Both the position numbers and the translations under genes were made by a program. A model generated the notes under the pieces. The model ran no database searches, was not told the origin of the DNA, and saw only the letters and a program-made list of their open reading frames with translations. This document shows positions 1 through 8,607 of a stretch of 64,000 nucleotides of DNA, in pieces. The stretch comes from Pseudomonas citronellolis (GTDB lineage Bacteria > Pseudomonadota > Gammaproteobacteria > Pseudomonadales > Pseudomonadaceae): positions 1 through 64,000 of the forward strand of contig NZ_JARJLT010000301.1 of assembly GCF_029335315.1 (NCBI RefSeq), given 5' to 3'. How positions within the stretch are numbered: the stretch's first letter is position 1; every line of letters starts with the position of its first letter.

Positions 1-43
1 GGCGGGCCTTGCTCCAGCCCGCCGCCGCGTCATGGGTCAGCAT
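1..43 (-). CDS. Start of next tail-cluster gene (partial)
   Basis: Only the first 14 codons are present (MLTHDAAAGWSKAR) before the window ends. The ATG shares its A with the TGA of the preceding gene (TGATG), the same coupling seen at two other junctions here, so it very probably continues the tail-tip operon. Nothing about its function can be said from 14 residues. Confidence 0.5.
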   Translation of the reverse strand, partial: MLTHDAAAGWSKAR

Positions 44-825
44 CAGGTCGTCTCCACTGCTTGCGGGCCAGCCGCCTGCGGTCGGTAGTAGCGGATCACT
101 TCCGCCCGCGCCGTGCCCAACGGCTGCGGACCCGCCAGGCTATCGTCCCACCAGGCCGGCTCGGTGGCCGGCAGCTGGCCGGTCTGCGTGATCCTGTACA
201 GCCAGCCCAGCATCAGCGACGGCCGGATCACCTGCCCCTCGGTGACGTTGAGGCTCGGCTGGAACAACGTGCCCCAGTCGTCCATGGCCAAGGCGTACAC
301 CACGCCGTCGGTGACCTTCAGCTCGATCACGTCCTCGCCGCCCTCGGCCGGGCCGTAGCCGGCGATGCGGTACTGCCCGTTGGACGGTTTCTCGATGAAC
401 ACCAGCTCCCGCTCGGCCAGGGCGCCTTCGACACGCACCCGCGCGGTGATCTCCGCCGGCTCGCCGCCGCCCGAGCCCTCCCCGCTGGTGATGTTGTAGG
501 TGTAGGTTCCAGACTCGTTGAGGGTCAGATACACCGCGCGCGTCAGCCGTGGCGCGGCGTCATCCACGCCGGCGGCCAGCCATTCACCCTGGGCCAGCAG
601 CGTGGCCTGGTCGATGCTGAGCGTCGGCGTGAATTCGCCCTGCCCCGGTGCAGCGCGGAAGACCATGCACACTTGGCCGATGCTGTCCCAGCCCCGGTAG
701 ATCCGCACGAACTTCTCCCCCGTGGTCACCTCCCCCTCCCGCAATAGCCGGAAGCGTAGGTCTACGCGGGGTGGGTCGACACGCGCGGGATGCGCCACGT
801 AAGCCGCTCGCAAGGCAACCATCAC
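43..825 (-). CDS. Phage tail-cluster structural protein, 260 aa
   Basis: A protein of about 260 residues with no signal peptide or membrane segment and a composition rich in beta-strand formers, as in phage tail-tip or baseplate components. I recognise no catalytic motif. GTG at 825 (4-bp overlap with the upstream gene) or ATG at 822 (TGATG) could start it; a GGAG lies 5 or 8 nt upstream respectively. It is translationally coupled to the 322-aa gene before it and the partial gene after it. Role inferred from position downstream of tube, tape-measure and repeat proteins; it could be a tail-tip adaptor or a host-range protein. Confidence 0.6.
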   Translation of the reverse strand: MMVALRAAYVAHPARVDPPRVDLRFRLLREGEVTTGEKFVRIYRGWDSIGQVCMVFRAAPGQGEFTPTLSIDQATLLAQGEWLAAGVDDAAPRLTRAVYLTLNESGTYTYNITSGEGSGGGEPAEITARVRVEGALAERELVFIEKPSNGQYRIAGYGPAEGGEDVIELKVTDGVVYALAMDDWGTLFQPSLNVTEGQVIRPSLMLGWLYRITQTGQLPATEPAWWDDSLAGPQPLGTARAEVIRYYRPQAAGPQAVETT

Positions 826-1790
826 CAGAACTCCGGGTTGTTGGTCATCAGCCGGAACGCCGAAAGATAGCTATGGGCGGTCGCGAAGTACGTATAGCCA
901 TCGCCCAGGTTGATGGCCGTGTTTAGGTTTCGGGTAGTAAGTGTTACCGATCCCAGGCTCTGCCCCCCGTAGGAGGGAAACATTGCAGAGCAGTCGACCG
1001 GCAGCGCCAGGCCTCGAAGATAACCACCGACACCCCCAGCGAAGCCCCAGTAGGAGCGGGCCAGCGTGGTGTTCAGGAGCGGCACCACCTCCGTCCGCAC
1101 CTGGGTGACACTTCCATTCATCACCAACATTTGCGGCAGCGAACCCGCGCCCACCAGCAGGCCGGTGCGAGGGTCCTTCAGCGCCGTTCCGCCTGAGTTG
1201 CCGAAGTAGTTGGTCGGCGAGCTGCTGGTGCTCAAATGCCCTCCAACGGAAATGAAGTTGCCGAGGCTGTCTTCCCCAACATAGAGCAACCCACAGTAGG
1301 TTCCTGGGCTGCTGCTGTTGAGTTCCGTCACAGCAGGAACACCTCCCCACACCCAGTTCAGCACGAAGGTTTTACTGTCCGCGATCAGCGTCCACGTCTG
1401 CGCCGCGGAGCTGTAGCACCACGAGTTGAGCTGCAGGGCCTGAGGCGTGGAGTTGTTTGCAGCAATCCCAGTCTTCAGGCCGTCCCCCGTCATAACCGAG
1501 CCGGACATCCCGGTGTAAGTCTGCGAGAGGTAGACGGCAATCGGGCCGGAACCGGTCGCCGTCCAGCTCAGACACACATAGCCGGTCTGCGCGCCGTTAC
1601 GCAGCACGATGTAGGTTGTGTCTTCCGCCACCAGCGTCCAGCCGGCGGCGGCCTTGGCCCCATAGCCATTGACCAAGCTCGCCTTGAGGACCGTTCTGAT
1701 CCCCTCGAAGTGCACGACGTTTGTCGACGCGGAAGCGCTAAACGTATAGGTCGGCGCGCCAGCGTCGTCGCGGTGATAGACGGTAGGCAT
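822..1790 (-). CDS. Virion structural protein, GYGxKxxAGWT type, 322 aa
   Basis: The N-terminal part carries 'VNGYGAKAAAGWTLV' (about residues 40-54), a motif I associate with a family of minor virion proteins in siphophages and Mu-like phages of Pseudomonas and relatives. The rest is Ser/Thr/Gly-rich and beta-like, with no membrane segment. ATG at 1790 overlaps the preceding TGA (TGATG) and has GGAG about 9 nt upstream. It sits between the large repeat protein and the 260-aa gene, in the tail-tip part of the cluster. The family link is from memory of the motif; the precise role (tip, fibre base or adaptor) is unknown. Confidence 0.65.
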   Translation of the reverse strand: MPTVYHRDDAGAPTYTFSASASTNVVHFEGIRTVLKASLVNGYGAKAAAGWTLVAEDTTYIVLRNGAQTGYVCLSWTATGSGPIAVYLSQTYTGMSGSVMTGDGLKTGIAANNSTPQALQLNSWCYSSAAQTWTLIADSKTFVLNWVWGGVPAVTELNSSSPGTYCGLLYVGEDSLGNFISVGGHLSTSSSPTNYFGNSGGTALKDPRTGLLVGAGSLPQMLVMNGSVTQVRTEVVPLLNTTLARSYWGFAGGVGGYLRGLALPVDCSAMFPSYGGQSLGSVTLTTRNLNTAINLGDGYTYFATAHSYLSAFRLMTNNPEFW

Positions 1791-4700
1791 CAGTCAGCGT
1801 CTCCTCGAATCTGCAGGGCGAACTCGTCATCCTCGACCGTGCCCTGGCCGCTGAGCACCGTGCGCGCAATCCACAGCGGGCCCAGCGCCGAGTCGGTGTT
1901 GAAGCGCACCGCGTTGGCCGCCGCCCAGCCCGAGCCCCAGCCTTCCTTGCGGATGGTGAAGTAGGCCAGACCGGTCTCCGGGTTGATCGGCGCACAGTCG
2001 GTGGTGGTGTTGCCGGTGGTGATCACCCCCAGCTTCTGCTCCACGACCTGGTATGCCGTGGCCGAGGTGAACACCAGCGCCCACTTCCCGTCGATGGCCC
2101 CCTGATTTGTGATGATCGGCGGGTAGCTCAGGGTGTTGTAGTTCGCCGTGGTGGTCTCCCCGACCGGGACATCCGTCCAGTTCGGCGCCCCGGTGCTCCA
2201 GGCCTTCTGCGTGAACCAGTGGTGATAGCGCGACTGCAGGTCGCCCCAGCTCACCGCGCTGGACACCGTCGCCTCACCGGCCGGCAGGTCCCACGGCACC
2301 GGCGAGGCCAGTTCGAGGTCCCCGCTGATCTGCACCTCGGTACACAAGGTCATGTGCTCGACGCGGTCCTGGATCACCAGCGGCAGGCTCAGCGGGTCGC
2401 CGGCGGCGTTCTTCAGCACCAGCGGGTTGCCCCAGGTAACCTGGCCCTCCTCGCGGTCCACCGTGTAGCTGGTGGTCGCCAGGGCCACGCCGTTGGCGTC
2501 TACCACCTCGATGGCGGCCTGCTGCTGGCGGGTCAGCGTCACCGTGCCGCCGGCCACCGGGCTGGCCACCACTGTCTCGGCGACGTGTCGAATCACCAGC
2601 ACGTCGGCCTCGCGGTATACCGGTACCCGGCCATCCGAAGGCAGCCGCACCGGGTCCAGGCCGATCAGGCTGGCGTCCAGCGGCAGGGTCGAGTAGATCA
2701 CGCCGTTGTAGCGCAGCAGCAGCGGAATCACCGGGATGTCGCTCGCGCCTGTCTGGTCGGACAGGTTGCTGGTGAAGCGCAGCCGGACGATGCCGGTATC
2801 GATGTCCACCGTGCCCTTGATCACCGCGTGGTCGAAGGTGCCGTTGGCGTCAGCCGTGGCAGTGACCACCGCCGCGGTGTCGACGCGCACCGCCGTCACC
2901 TGCAAGCTGCCCGCGCGCAGCGGCGCCCCCGGCGTGCGGAAGGTCATAGCGTTGACGCTGAAGCCGGCGTTGGTGGTCAGGCAGGCCAGCAAGGTCACGG
3001 TCGACCCGGCACCGGCGCCGTAGGTGCTCAGCGTGGCCGTGCGGCCGGCGTAGTCCACCGAGCCCACCGCCGTCCCGGCGTTTGTGGTCGAACTGATCCC
3101 CTTGTACAGCACGCCGGAACGGTCGACGTAGGTGTCGCCGCCCCAGGTGAATAGCAGGCTGCCCGGCAGGATCGCCTCCGTCACGCCCGGCAGTAGGTCC
3201 AGGGTCACCGGCACTACCGGCTGAGTGTCGGTCTGTGCGCCGTAGCTCTGGCCACTGGCCTGCGCCCGGACAGTGAGAGTGCCGCCGAAGGCTTCCAGCA
3301 GGTTGCTGTTGGTCTTCACCAGCTCTAGGGTGTCCGGCTTGAAGCCGTTCTTCTGGGTCGCGTAGGTGTACTGCACGTACACGTATTGCTTCGCCACCAG
3401 CATCGAGCAGGCGCCGGTGGAGTAGTTGATACTCCCCGCGCGCCCGTCGCTCCAGCCGCCCGAGCCGTTGTCGGTGACGGTGTTGCTCACCAGCACCTCG
3501 GACTCGTAGACCGGCAGGCTGTTGCCGCTGTCGGTGACGCCCTTGTCGATGGCCGGCACCGCCTGGCGCTGCCGGGTGATCCAGCTGATCTGAACGCTGC
3601 CCGGCTTGAGCGGCGCGCCCGGGATGGTGAAGGTCGACATCCCCGAGGCGTCCGAGGTCACAGCAAGCGGAGTGTCGGTGACCGAGCCCTGCTGGTAGCT
3701 GTGGGTGATCGCCGTCCCGGCGTCCGGTGTGGCGGTCAGCTCCATCGACACGGTGCCGGCGGCGTAGTTGATCACCCCGGCGCCGCCGGTGCCGCTGAGC
3801 GTGCCGTTGCCGGCGTCGGTGATGGTCTTGGTCACCCCGCCGACCTTGAAGCTCGCGCTGTAGCTGCCCGGCAGGATGCCCTGGTGCGGCAGCGTGCGGT
3901 TGACCTTGGCCTTGGCCTGGACGGAACTCCCGGTGCGCTGGGTGAAGGCCGAGCTGTTCTGCCCGACATACGCCCAAATCACCGAGCTGCCCACGTCTGG
4001 CAGCGCGTTCAGGGTCAGCGCGACCGAGCCGGTGGCGAAGGTGATCGTGCCGCTACCCTCGCCGGTCAGCTCGCCGTTGCCCGGATCGCGCAGGGTCTGC
4101 CACTTGCCCAAGGCCATATAGCTGACCTCAAGGGTGCCCGGCAGCGGCGGCGCGTCCGACAGGCTCAGGGTGTACACGTAACCGCGGTTGGACAGGTCGA
4201 TGGGGATTTCCCCGGTGACCATCTCGCCGGTGGCGGCGGCGCCCGGCTGGAGCACCACACTGCCCGCGCCGGTATAGCCGGCGGTACTGCGCACCAGGTT
4301 GATCTCGCCGGTCTCGTAGTCGACGGTCCCGCTTGTGATCCAGTTGCTGCCCGAGACGTAGCGCAGCTTGCCGGTGCTGTCGTCCGAGAACACCCCGCCG
4401 TTGACGGTGAGGGTCAGCGTGCCCGGGGCAATGCCGGTGCCGACGAAGCTGCGCGACTGGCCGCCGGTGACCAGGGCGAAGGTCAGCGCTACGGTGCGCG
4501 AGGGGCCGGTGGCCAGAACCAGGCGCTTCTGATAGCCGGCCAGCTGGTCGATCAGGGAATTCTCGCGGGTGCTGCTGGGCACCAGCTGGGCGTAGACCGA
4601 CTTCACCTTCACGTTGAGCGCGCCGGCGTCGACGGCCTCCGCCAGAGGGCTGATGCCGTAGTAGTGGGCCGCGTCGGCGACCTGAGTCGACAGCACCTGG

Positions 4701-5365
4701 CTCTTGGCCGTGCCGGCGGCGTTGGTCGCTGAGGTGCCCGCCGGGGTCGGCGAGCCGCCCGGGAAGGTGCTCAGCAGCGGCGAGCTGATCGACAGATCGA
4801 GCCGGCGCCGAGTGAAGGTCACGAAGTTGCCGTTACCGTAGTCGTAGGTGAACGACTCCAGCGAGGCCTCGACAGCGCTGAAGCGCACGTATTGCGTGGT
4901 GGCCCCGCTGACCAGCTGGTAGACCTCGCCGATCTCCGGCAGGCGTTGCTCCTCGCGCTGCACGCAGGCGATGGCGCGCTGGCCCTGCAGCTGGTTGCCC
5001 AGCAGCTCGAACGAAGCGGCCACGGCCGGCACCACGAACGACTCGATTGCGTCGCGGGCGTCCGCGCGCTCGTCGGTCTGGCTGCCGGTGTTGAACAGCA
5101 CGACCGAGACGCGGGGGTCCGCCGGCGCTTTCGTCAGGATGCAGTGGGCGCCCAGGTACGGATCATCGTTGGTCGACACCACGCCGGCGAAGGCCTTGCG
5201 CAGGTTGATCCGGCCGATGGTGCGATCCAGGCGCGAGATATCCGGGAAGAGATTGTTGATCTCGCTATCAAGCACCACCTTGCCGGTGGCGCGACCACCA
5301 CCGTCGTCTTCGTCGGTCAGGCGCTGGGCCTTCAGCAGCTTGAGATTGTTGACGTCAATCGTCAT
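1790..5365 (-). CDS. Large tail-tip/baseplate protein with tandem beta repeats, 1191 aa
   Basis: The largest product of the cluster. An N-terminal domain (about residues 1-250, starting MTIDVNNLKLLKAQRL) is followed by at least six copies of a beta-domain, each marked by a motif like G-[TSV]-[IV]-[ND]-[YI]-x-[TA]-G: GTVDYETG (about residue 345), GTITFATG (438), GVINYAAG (530), GSINYSTG (643), GSVDYAGR (767) and GTVDIDTG (851). Spacing is 84-124 residues. The C-terminal region has no motif I know. I start it at ATG 5365 (GGAG 8 nt upstream) because the upstream in-frame Met at 5410 falls inside a terminator. Probably the central tail-tip or fibre-bearing protein; this role is inferred from size and position. 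Confidence 0.7.
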   Translation of the reverse strand: MTIDVNNLKLLKAQRLTDEDDGGGRATGKVVLDSEINNLFPDISRLDRTIGRINLRKAFAGVVSTNDDPYLGAHCILTKAPADPRVSVVLFNTGSQTDERADARDAIESFVVPAVAASFELLGNQLQGQRAIACVQREEQRLPEIGEVYQLVSGATTQYVRFSAVEASLESFTYDYGNGNFVTFTRRRLDLSISSPLLSTFPGGSPTPAGTSATNAAGTAKSQVLSTQVADAAHYYGISPLAEAVDAGALNVKVKSVYAQLVPSSTRENSLIDQLAGYQKRLVLATGPSRTVALTFALVTGGQSRSFVGTGIAPGTLTLTVNGGVFSDDSTGKLRYVSGSNWITSGTVDYETGEINLVRSTAGYTGAGSVVLQPGAAATGEMVTGEIPIDLSNRGYVYTLSLSDAPPLPGTLEVSYMALGKWQTLRDPGNGELTGEGSGTITFATGSVALTLNALPDVGSSVIWAYVGQNSSAFTQRTGSSVQAKAKVNRTLPHQGILPGSYSASFKVGGVTKTITDAGNGTLSGTGGAGVINYAAGTVSMELTATPDAGTAITHSYQQGSVTDTPLAVTSDASGMSTFTIPGAPLKPGSVQISWITRQRQAVPAIDKGVTDSGNSLPVYESEVLVSNTVTDNGSGGWSDGRAGSINYSTGACSMLVAKQYVYVQYTYATQKNGFKPDTLELVKTNSNLLEAFGGTLTVRAQASGQSYGAQTDTQPVVPVTLDLLPGVTEAILPGSLLFTWGGDTYVDRSGVLYKGISSTTNAGTAVGSVDYAGRTATLSTYGAGAGSTVTLLACLTTNAGFSVNAMTFRTPGAPLRAGSLQVTAVRVDTAAVVTATADANGTFDHAVIKGTVDIDTGIVRLRFTSNLSDQTGASDIPVIPLLLRYNGVIYSTLPLDASLIGLDPVRLPSDGRVPVYREADVLVIRHVAETVVASPVAGGTVTLTRQQQAAIEVVDANGVALATTSYTVDREEGQVTWGNPLVLKNAAGDPLSLPLVIQDRVEHMTLCTEVQISGDLELASPVPWDLPAGEATVSSAVSWGDLQSRYHHWFTQKAWSTGAPNWTDVPVGETTTANYNTLSYPPIITNQGAIDGKWALVFTSATAYQVVEQKLGVITTGNTTTDCAPINPETGLAYFTIRKEGWGSGWAAANAVRFNTDSALGPLWIARTVLSGQGTVEDDEFALQIRGDAD

Positions 5366-5383
5366 GGAGATAGCTCCAGAAAT

Positions 5384-5405
5384 AAAAAGCCCCGCAGTGC
5401 GGGGC
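5384..5405 (-). terminator. Intrinsic terminator before the repeat-protein gene
   Basis: On the minus strand GCCCCGC-ACT-GCGGGGC is followed by TTTTT. It lies between the 131-aa gene and the 1191-aa gene, so full read-through of the tail cluster would have to pass it. Confidence 0.75.
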
Positions 5406-5444
5406 GACAAAAATCAGGGAGGGGGAGGCTTGGAGTACTTGGAG

Positions 5445-5840
5445 TCAGGTAACCACGGGGGCGACTGTGATCAGGCGAAGGGTCAGCAGATAGTCCGCGT
5501 TATCCCCTGGCAACGTCTCACGGAACAGGGCCTCCGCCTCCAGGGGCGGAGCGGTATCGGTGCGATTGAATATCACCGAGAACTCGCGCCCATCCGGCAG
5601 GACCAGCGTCATCACCCGGCCCGGCTGCTCACGTAGCAACTCCAACTGGCGTACGACATACAGCGGGGTCCAGCTGCCGCCCGCCGACTGCAGCGTGACG
5701 GGGCGGCCATAGCGCTTGAGCCCTTCCTGCACGAGAAAGGCGCCGCTGACCGAACGCTCCTGCTCCTGGGCCACCGAGCTCCAGGTGAACTCATCCACCC
5801 ATAAAAGCTGGTCATCCAGATCAATGCTATCGAGCTTCAT
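5445..5840 (-). CDS. Small tail-cluster protein, 131 aa
   Basis: A soluble 131-residue protein with no membrane segment and alternating hydrophobic strands (for example 'VMTLVLPDGREFSVIF'). Its start overlaps the end of the tape-measure-like gene by 4 bp, so it is translationally coupled. The place directly after the tape measure and before the large tip protein is where siphophages encode distal-tail or minor tail proteins; a distal-tail-like role is inferred from this position only. Confidence 0.6.
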   Translation of the reverse strand: MKLDSIDLDDQLLWVDEFTWSSVAQEQERSVSGAFLVQEGLKRYGRPVTLQSAGGSWTPLYVVRQLELLREQPGRVMTLVLPDGREFSVIFNRTDTAPPLEAEALFRETLPGDNADYLLTLRLITVAPVVT

Positions 5841-6937
5841 CGGGTCGCCCTCAGTCCTGCCTGTTCAAGAATGCCGAGCAGGCGCGTCTCATCCGATTCG
5901 TTTTGCAACGACAGATCAACACCGCCATTGGCGCTCTCCAGGCGAATTACTCGGGTGGGGCTCGATGCCCCCGCCGAAGCGAGTGCCGCCTGGGCATCCA
6001 CTCGCTGTTGCTGTTCAGCCAACTGGCGCTTCTGCTCCGTTTCGGTCTCGATCTGCCGTAGGGTACTTAGCGCCTGCTGCATATTCTGGATGGCATCCAG
6101 ATCGCCACTGGCCTGCGCCTGTCCCAACTGCTGCTGTAACTCGGTGCGCCGGCTGGCGAATTCGTTTCGCTCCGCTCCCGCCGAGTCTCCGCGAAGCTGT
6201 GCCAGCTCGCCCTGCAAACCATAGAGCGTCTTTTGCGAGTTCTCCTCCAACTCGCGCATCTTCTCTGTAGCCTCGGCGATGCTCTTGTCCAGGGCATTCA
6301 GATCTGCACCAGCAAGCAGGTCTATGCCGGAGCGTGCACGCTTGGCCTGGTCGACGAACTCGCTCAGTTTCAGCGTTCCGTTGGCGTAGCCCTCCTGCAA
6401 CTGCTGGAGGGCTTGCTTCTGCTGCAGAAACGCGACCTGAACCTCCAGACTTCGCTGCTGAGTAGCCGTGGCCCACCTGCCGAACCCCGACATCCCCACG
6501 TTGTTGGAGGCCGACTTGGCGGCTTCCAGCGCGCGGGTCACAGCCTGCAGCGATGCCGTTGTGGACTCGAGACTCGTCAGGTCGGTCTTGGTGTCCACGG
6601 ATGCAATACCCTGTTTCTGGTCAAAGGCCTCCAGCGCCTTGGCGCTCATGCCGGCCAGAGCGGTTCTCGACTTGGTAAGCACCCCACCGACATATGCCTC
6701 CACCAGATTCATGCTTAGCTTGTCTTTCTGGCCGGTGTCATACTCCATGAAGGACTTGACGGTGTTCTTCAGGTTCTCTGCTTCCTTCCCCATCGAGAGC
6801 AAAGCGTTCCTGATGGAGCCATAGGCCACCGACATCGCTTCCTTCTGCAAACCGGAAACGTTCCTGATGTCACTCAGGTCAACGGGATCGTATGGCAAAT
6901 CGGTTTTTGGCTCTGACTTGGTGTCTTTATCAGCCAT
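5837..6937 (-). CDS. Tape-measure-like coiled-coil protein, 366 aa
   Basis: A mostly helical protein with a Gln/Glu/Ala-rich coiled-coil over about residues 110-320 (for example 'QQLGQAQASGDLDAIQNMQQ'). It follows the tail-tube-like gene, the usual place of the tape-measure protein that sets tail length and fills the tube. At 366 residues it is much shorter than most tape measures, and no hydrophobic or peptidase domain is visible. If it is the ruler, the tail should be short. The 115-bp gap upstream leaves no room for the usual frameshifting assembly-chaperone gene. Alternatively it could be a chaperone or scaffold. Confidence 0.6.
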   Translation of the reverse strand: MADKDTKSEPKTDLPYDPVDLSDIRNVSGLQKEAMSVAYGSIRNALLSMGKEAENLKNTVKSFMEYDTGQKDKLSMNLVEAYVGGVLTKSRTALAGMSAKALEAFDQKQGIASVDTKTDLTSLESTTASLQAVTRALEAAKSASNNVGMSGFGRWATATQQRSLEVQVAFLQQKQALQQLQEGYANGTLKLSEFVDQAKRARSGIDLLAGADLNALDKSIAEATEKMRELEENSQKTLYGLQGELAQLRGDSAGAERNEFASRRTELQQQLGQAQASGDLDAIQNMQQALSTLRQIETETEQKRQLAEQQQRVDAQAALASAGASSPTRVIRLESANGGVDLSLQNESDETRLLGILEQAGLRATR

Positions 6938-7018
6938 GCTGCCACCCTCCTTTCACTTGACTCACTTTCGCTTCGCCTCCGCGCAAGCCTGATCGGGGCC
7001 GACTCCACTAGAGGAACG

Positions 7019-7044
7019 CCCACCCGACGGCCCCGCCGGGTGGG
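7019..7044 (-). other. 8-bp inverted repeat between tube and tape-measure genes
   Basis: CCCACCCG and CGGGTGGG are separated by 10 nt. There is no clear T-run after the stem on the minus strand, so it is an RNA stem-loop rather than a certain terminator. It lies just after the tube gene and could stabilise that transcript or lower expression of the following gene. Confidence 0.55.
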
Positions 7045-7052
7045 ATAAAGGC

Positions 7053-7805
7053 TCAGGCTGCAGGTTCGACCAGGTGCATTTCACAGAACTTGGAGAGCCC
7101 GCTGGCAGTCACCAAAGGGTCGGCCAGCAAGTCCATAGGGCCCGTCAGCTTCACATAGTCGGTTCCCAGCACGCCCAACTCGCTGAGAGTGCCGAACTTG
7201 GCGCGGCGGCAGCGCAGGGCGAACGGCTCGCCGGATTGCGCATCGTTGAGCCCCGCGATGTAAAGCTCCATTTCCACCTGCAGGCCATTCAGCATGTGCA
7301 CTACCTTGCTGGGCACTGGGGTGTAGCCAACCGTGACCCCCTGAATTGCAGTGGAAGCGCCGAGCAACTGGATACCGTGGGGGGTCAGCAGATAGTCGCT
7401 CCCCACCGCCAGTACTTCATCAGCGCTGCCACTGACGCTGATGGGCTTGGCCAGGTCAGGTAGGAAATCGAAGGGCACCAGCTCTCCCGCTACACCAGAA
7501 CAGCTATGTGCTTCGGCAGTAATTGCCGCCAGCGGGGTCGCGCTCACGCTACCGCGCGTCAGCAGAGCGATGTTCTCGGCGGTCACGTCGTAGAGCGAGA
7601 TGGATGCAGTGATGTCGGTGATCCGCTCACGAACATTACGATTGCCGCCACCGCCCATGTAATTGGGCAAAGTCTTGCGATCAGTGGCGTAGCTGATGCT
7701 ATACGCATCGCAATTGCCGAAAGGCAGGAAAGGCCCCTGGCCACCGTAGAGGCGGCCATGAACGACACCTTCACCAATGAAGGAGCGATCGATTTTCTGC
7801 AGCAT
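7053..7805 (-). CDS. Tail tube (major tail) protein-like, 250 aa
   Basis: A 250-residue beta-rich soluble protein. The length, the N-terminal strand-and-loop region and the position after a tail-terminator-like gene and before the tape-measure-like gene match major tail-tube proteins of long non-contractile tails. No sheath gene is adjacent, which argues against a contractile tail. It has its own terminator upstream and a hairpin downstream, as would suit the most highly expressed structural gene. The assignment rests on gene order and general character; sequence similarity was not tested. Confidence 0.6.
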   Translation of the reverse strand: MLQKIDRSFIGEGVVHGRLYGGQGPFLPFGNCDAYSISYATDRKTLPNYMGGGGNRNVRERITDITASISLYDVTAENIALLTRGSVSATPLAAITAEAHSCSGVAGELVPFDFLPDLAKPISVSGSADEVLAVGSDYLLTPHGIQLLGASTAIQGVTVGYTPVPSKVVHMLNGLQVEMELYIAGLNDAQSGEPFALRCRRAKFGTLSELGVLGTDYVKLTGPMDLLADPLVTASGLSKFCEMHLVEPAA

Positions 7806-7876
7806 TGGAAAATCCTTGTGATGGTATGGCTAGGTCAGGAGAGGCAGTCCTTCTTTAGAAGACGCGCCGTCACCCA

Positions 7877-7902
7877 TAAAAAAGGCCGCTATATGCGGCC
7901 TT
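7877..7902 (-). terminator. Intrinsic terminator after the tail-terminator gene
   Basis: The minus strand reads AAGGCCGC-ATAT-GCGGCCTT with a following T-run, 16-20 nt beyond the stop of the 155-aa gene and upstream of the tube gene. Confidence 0.8.
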
Positions 7903-7917
7903 GGCAGCTGGAATGAA

Positions 7918-8385
7918 TCAGCTGAGTTTCTCGATGAAGGACAGGCTCACCTGGACGCTCATGGAGGCACCGCCCCCCTCGCCTGGAGGATTGACCGGTG
8001 TAGGAATGGAGACCCCCAGCGTTAATGCCCGAGCCCCACTGACCCGACCGAAAGCTGGCGCAACCAGGGCCCGTGCAATGGACCACTCGGCCCGATCCAG
8101 CCAGTGTTCAAGCTCTTCTTCCGAAGGCTTGTTCTCCAACCAAAAGTCGATCTGGCTCGTTCTCTGACGTTTCGCGGCACCCGCCGGCGCATTCGCTCCG
8201 GCAAGCGGCTCGCTGGCGAAGGTGTACAGGCAGGCTGCCGGTAGTGGCGTTCCTTCCGGCAGCTCGCTGTACCGGCCTCTCAGGACTGTCCGCAGCTCCA
8301 TGGGGTAACCGGCATCGCTACGGATGCTGCTCAGGCGCTGAACCAGCTCGTCAGTCAGCGCCGCCGCGACAATGCTTCGCTCCAT
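7918..8385 (-). CDS. Tail-terminator / minor tail protein-like, 155 aa
   Basis: A 155-residue soluble protein, first gene of the tail block behind the P-box-like site. It has the mixed alpha/beta pattern and length of the proteins that cap the tube end in siphophages (lambda gpU-like), and directly precedes the tube gene as those do. In a complete phage, head and connector genes would lie before it; here there are only a GNAT gene and regulators. Function is inferred from order and length. Confidence 0.55.
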   Translation of the reverse strand: MERSIVAAALTDELVQRLSSIRSDAGYPMELRTVLRGRYSELPEGTPLPAACLYTFASEPLAGANAPAGAAKRQRTSQIDFWLENKPSEEELEHWLDRAEWSIARALVAPAFGRVSGARALTLGVSIPTPVNPPGEGGGASMSVQVSLSFIEKLS

Positions 8386-8451
8386 CGTGTTGATTTCCCT
8401 TGGCTATAGATGGTGGGGCGATCGGCCAGGTGATGCCCTCGACCGCATACG

Positions 8452-8477
8452 AAAAAGCCCGGCGCTATGGCCGGGCT
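8452..8477 (-). terminator. Intrinsic terminator in the leader of the tail block
   Basis: On the minus strand AGCCCGGC-CATAGC-GCCGGGCT runs into TTTTT. It lies about 130 nt after the P-box-like site and about 70 nt before the first tail gene. It may simply end the GNAT transcript, or it may need read-through for tail expression. Confidence 0.75.
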
Positions 8478-8607
8478 CTGGAGTGGTTCTCAGTAGTGCT
8501 CCCTGGGGACGCACCTTTACAAGAATGACTACTTTTTACCCCCCGATTCCCGGCCGGACAAGGCGTTTCCGGCGTGGCGCCGCAATAGGTGGGCAATGCA
8601 CCGGTGA

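Noticed and set aside
5366-5410. Longer start of the 1191-aa protein at 5410
   Set aside because: These codons form the terminator stem; ATG 5365 has GGAG at good distance.
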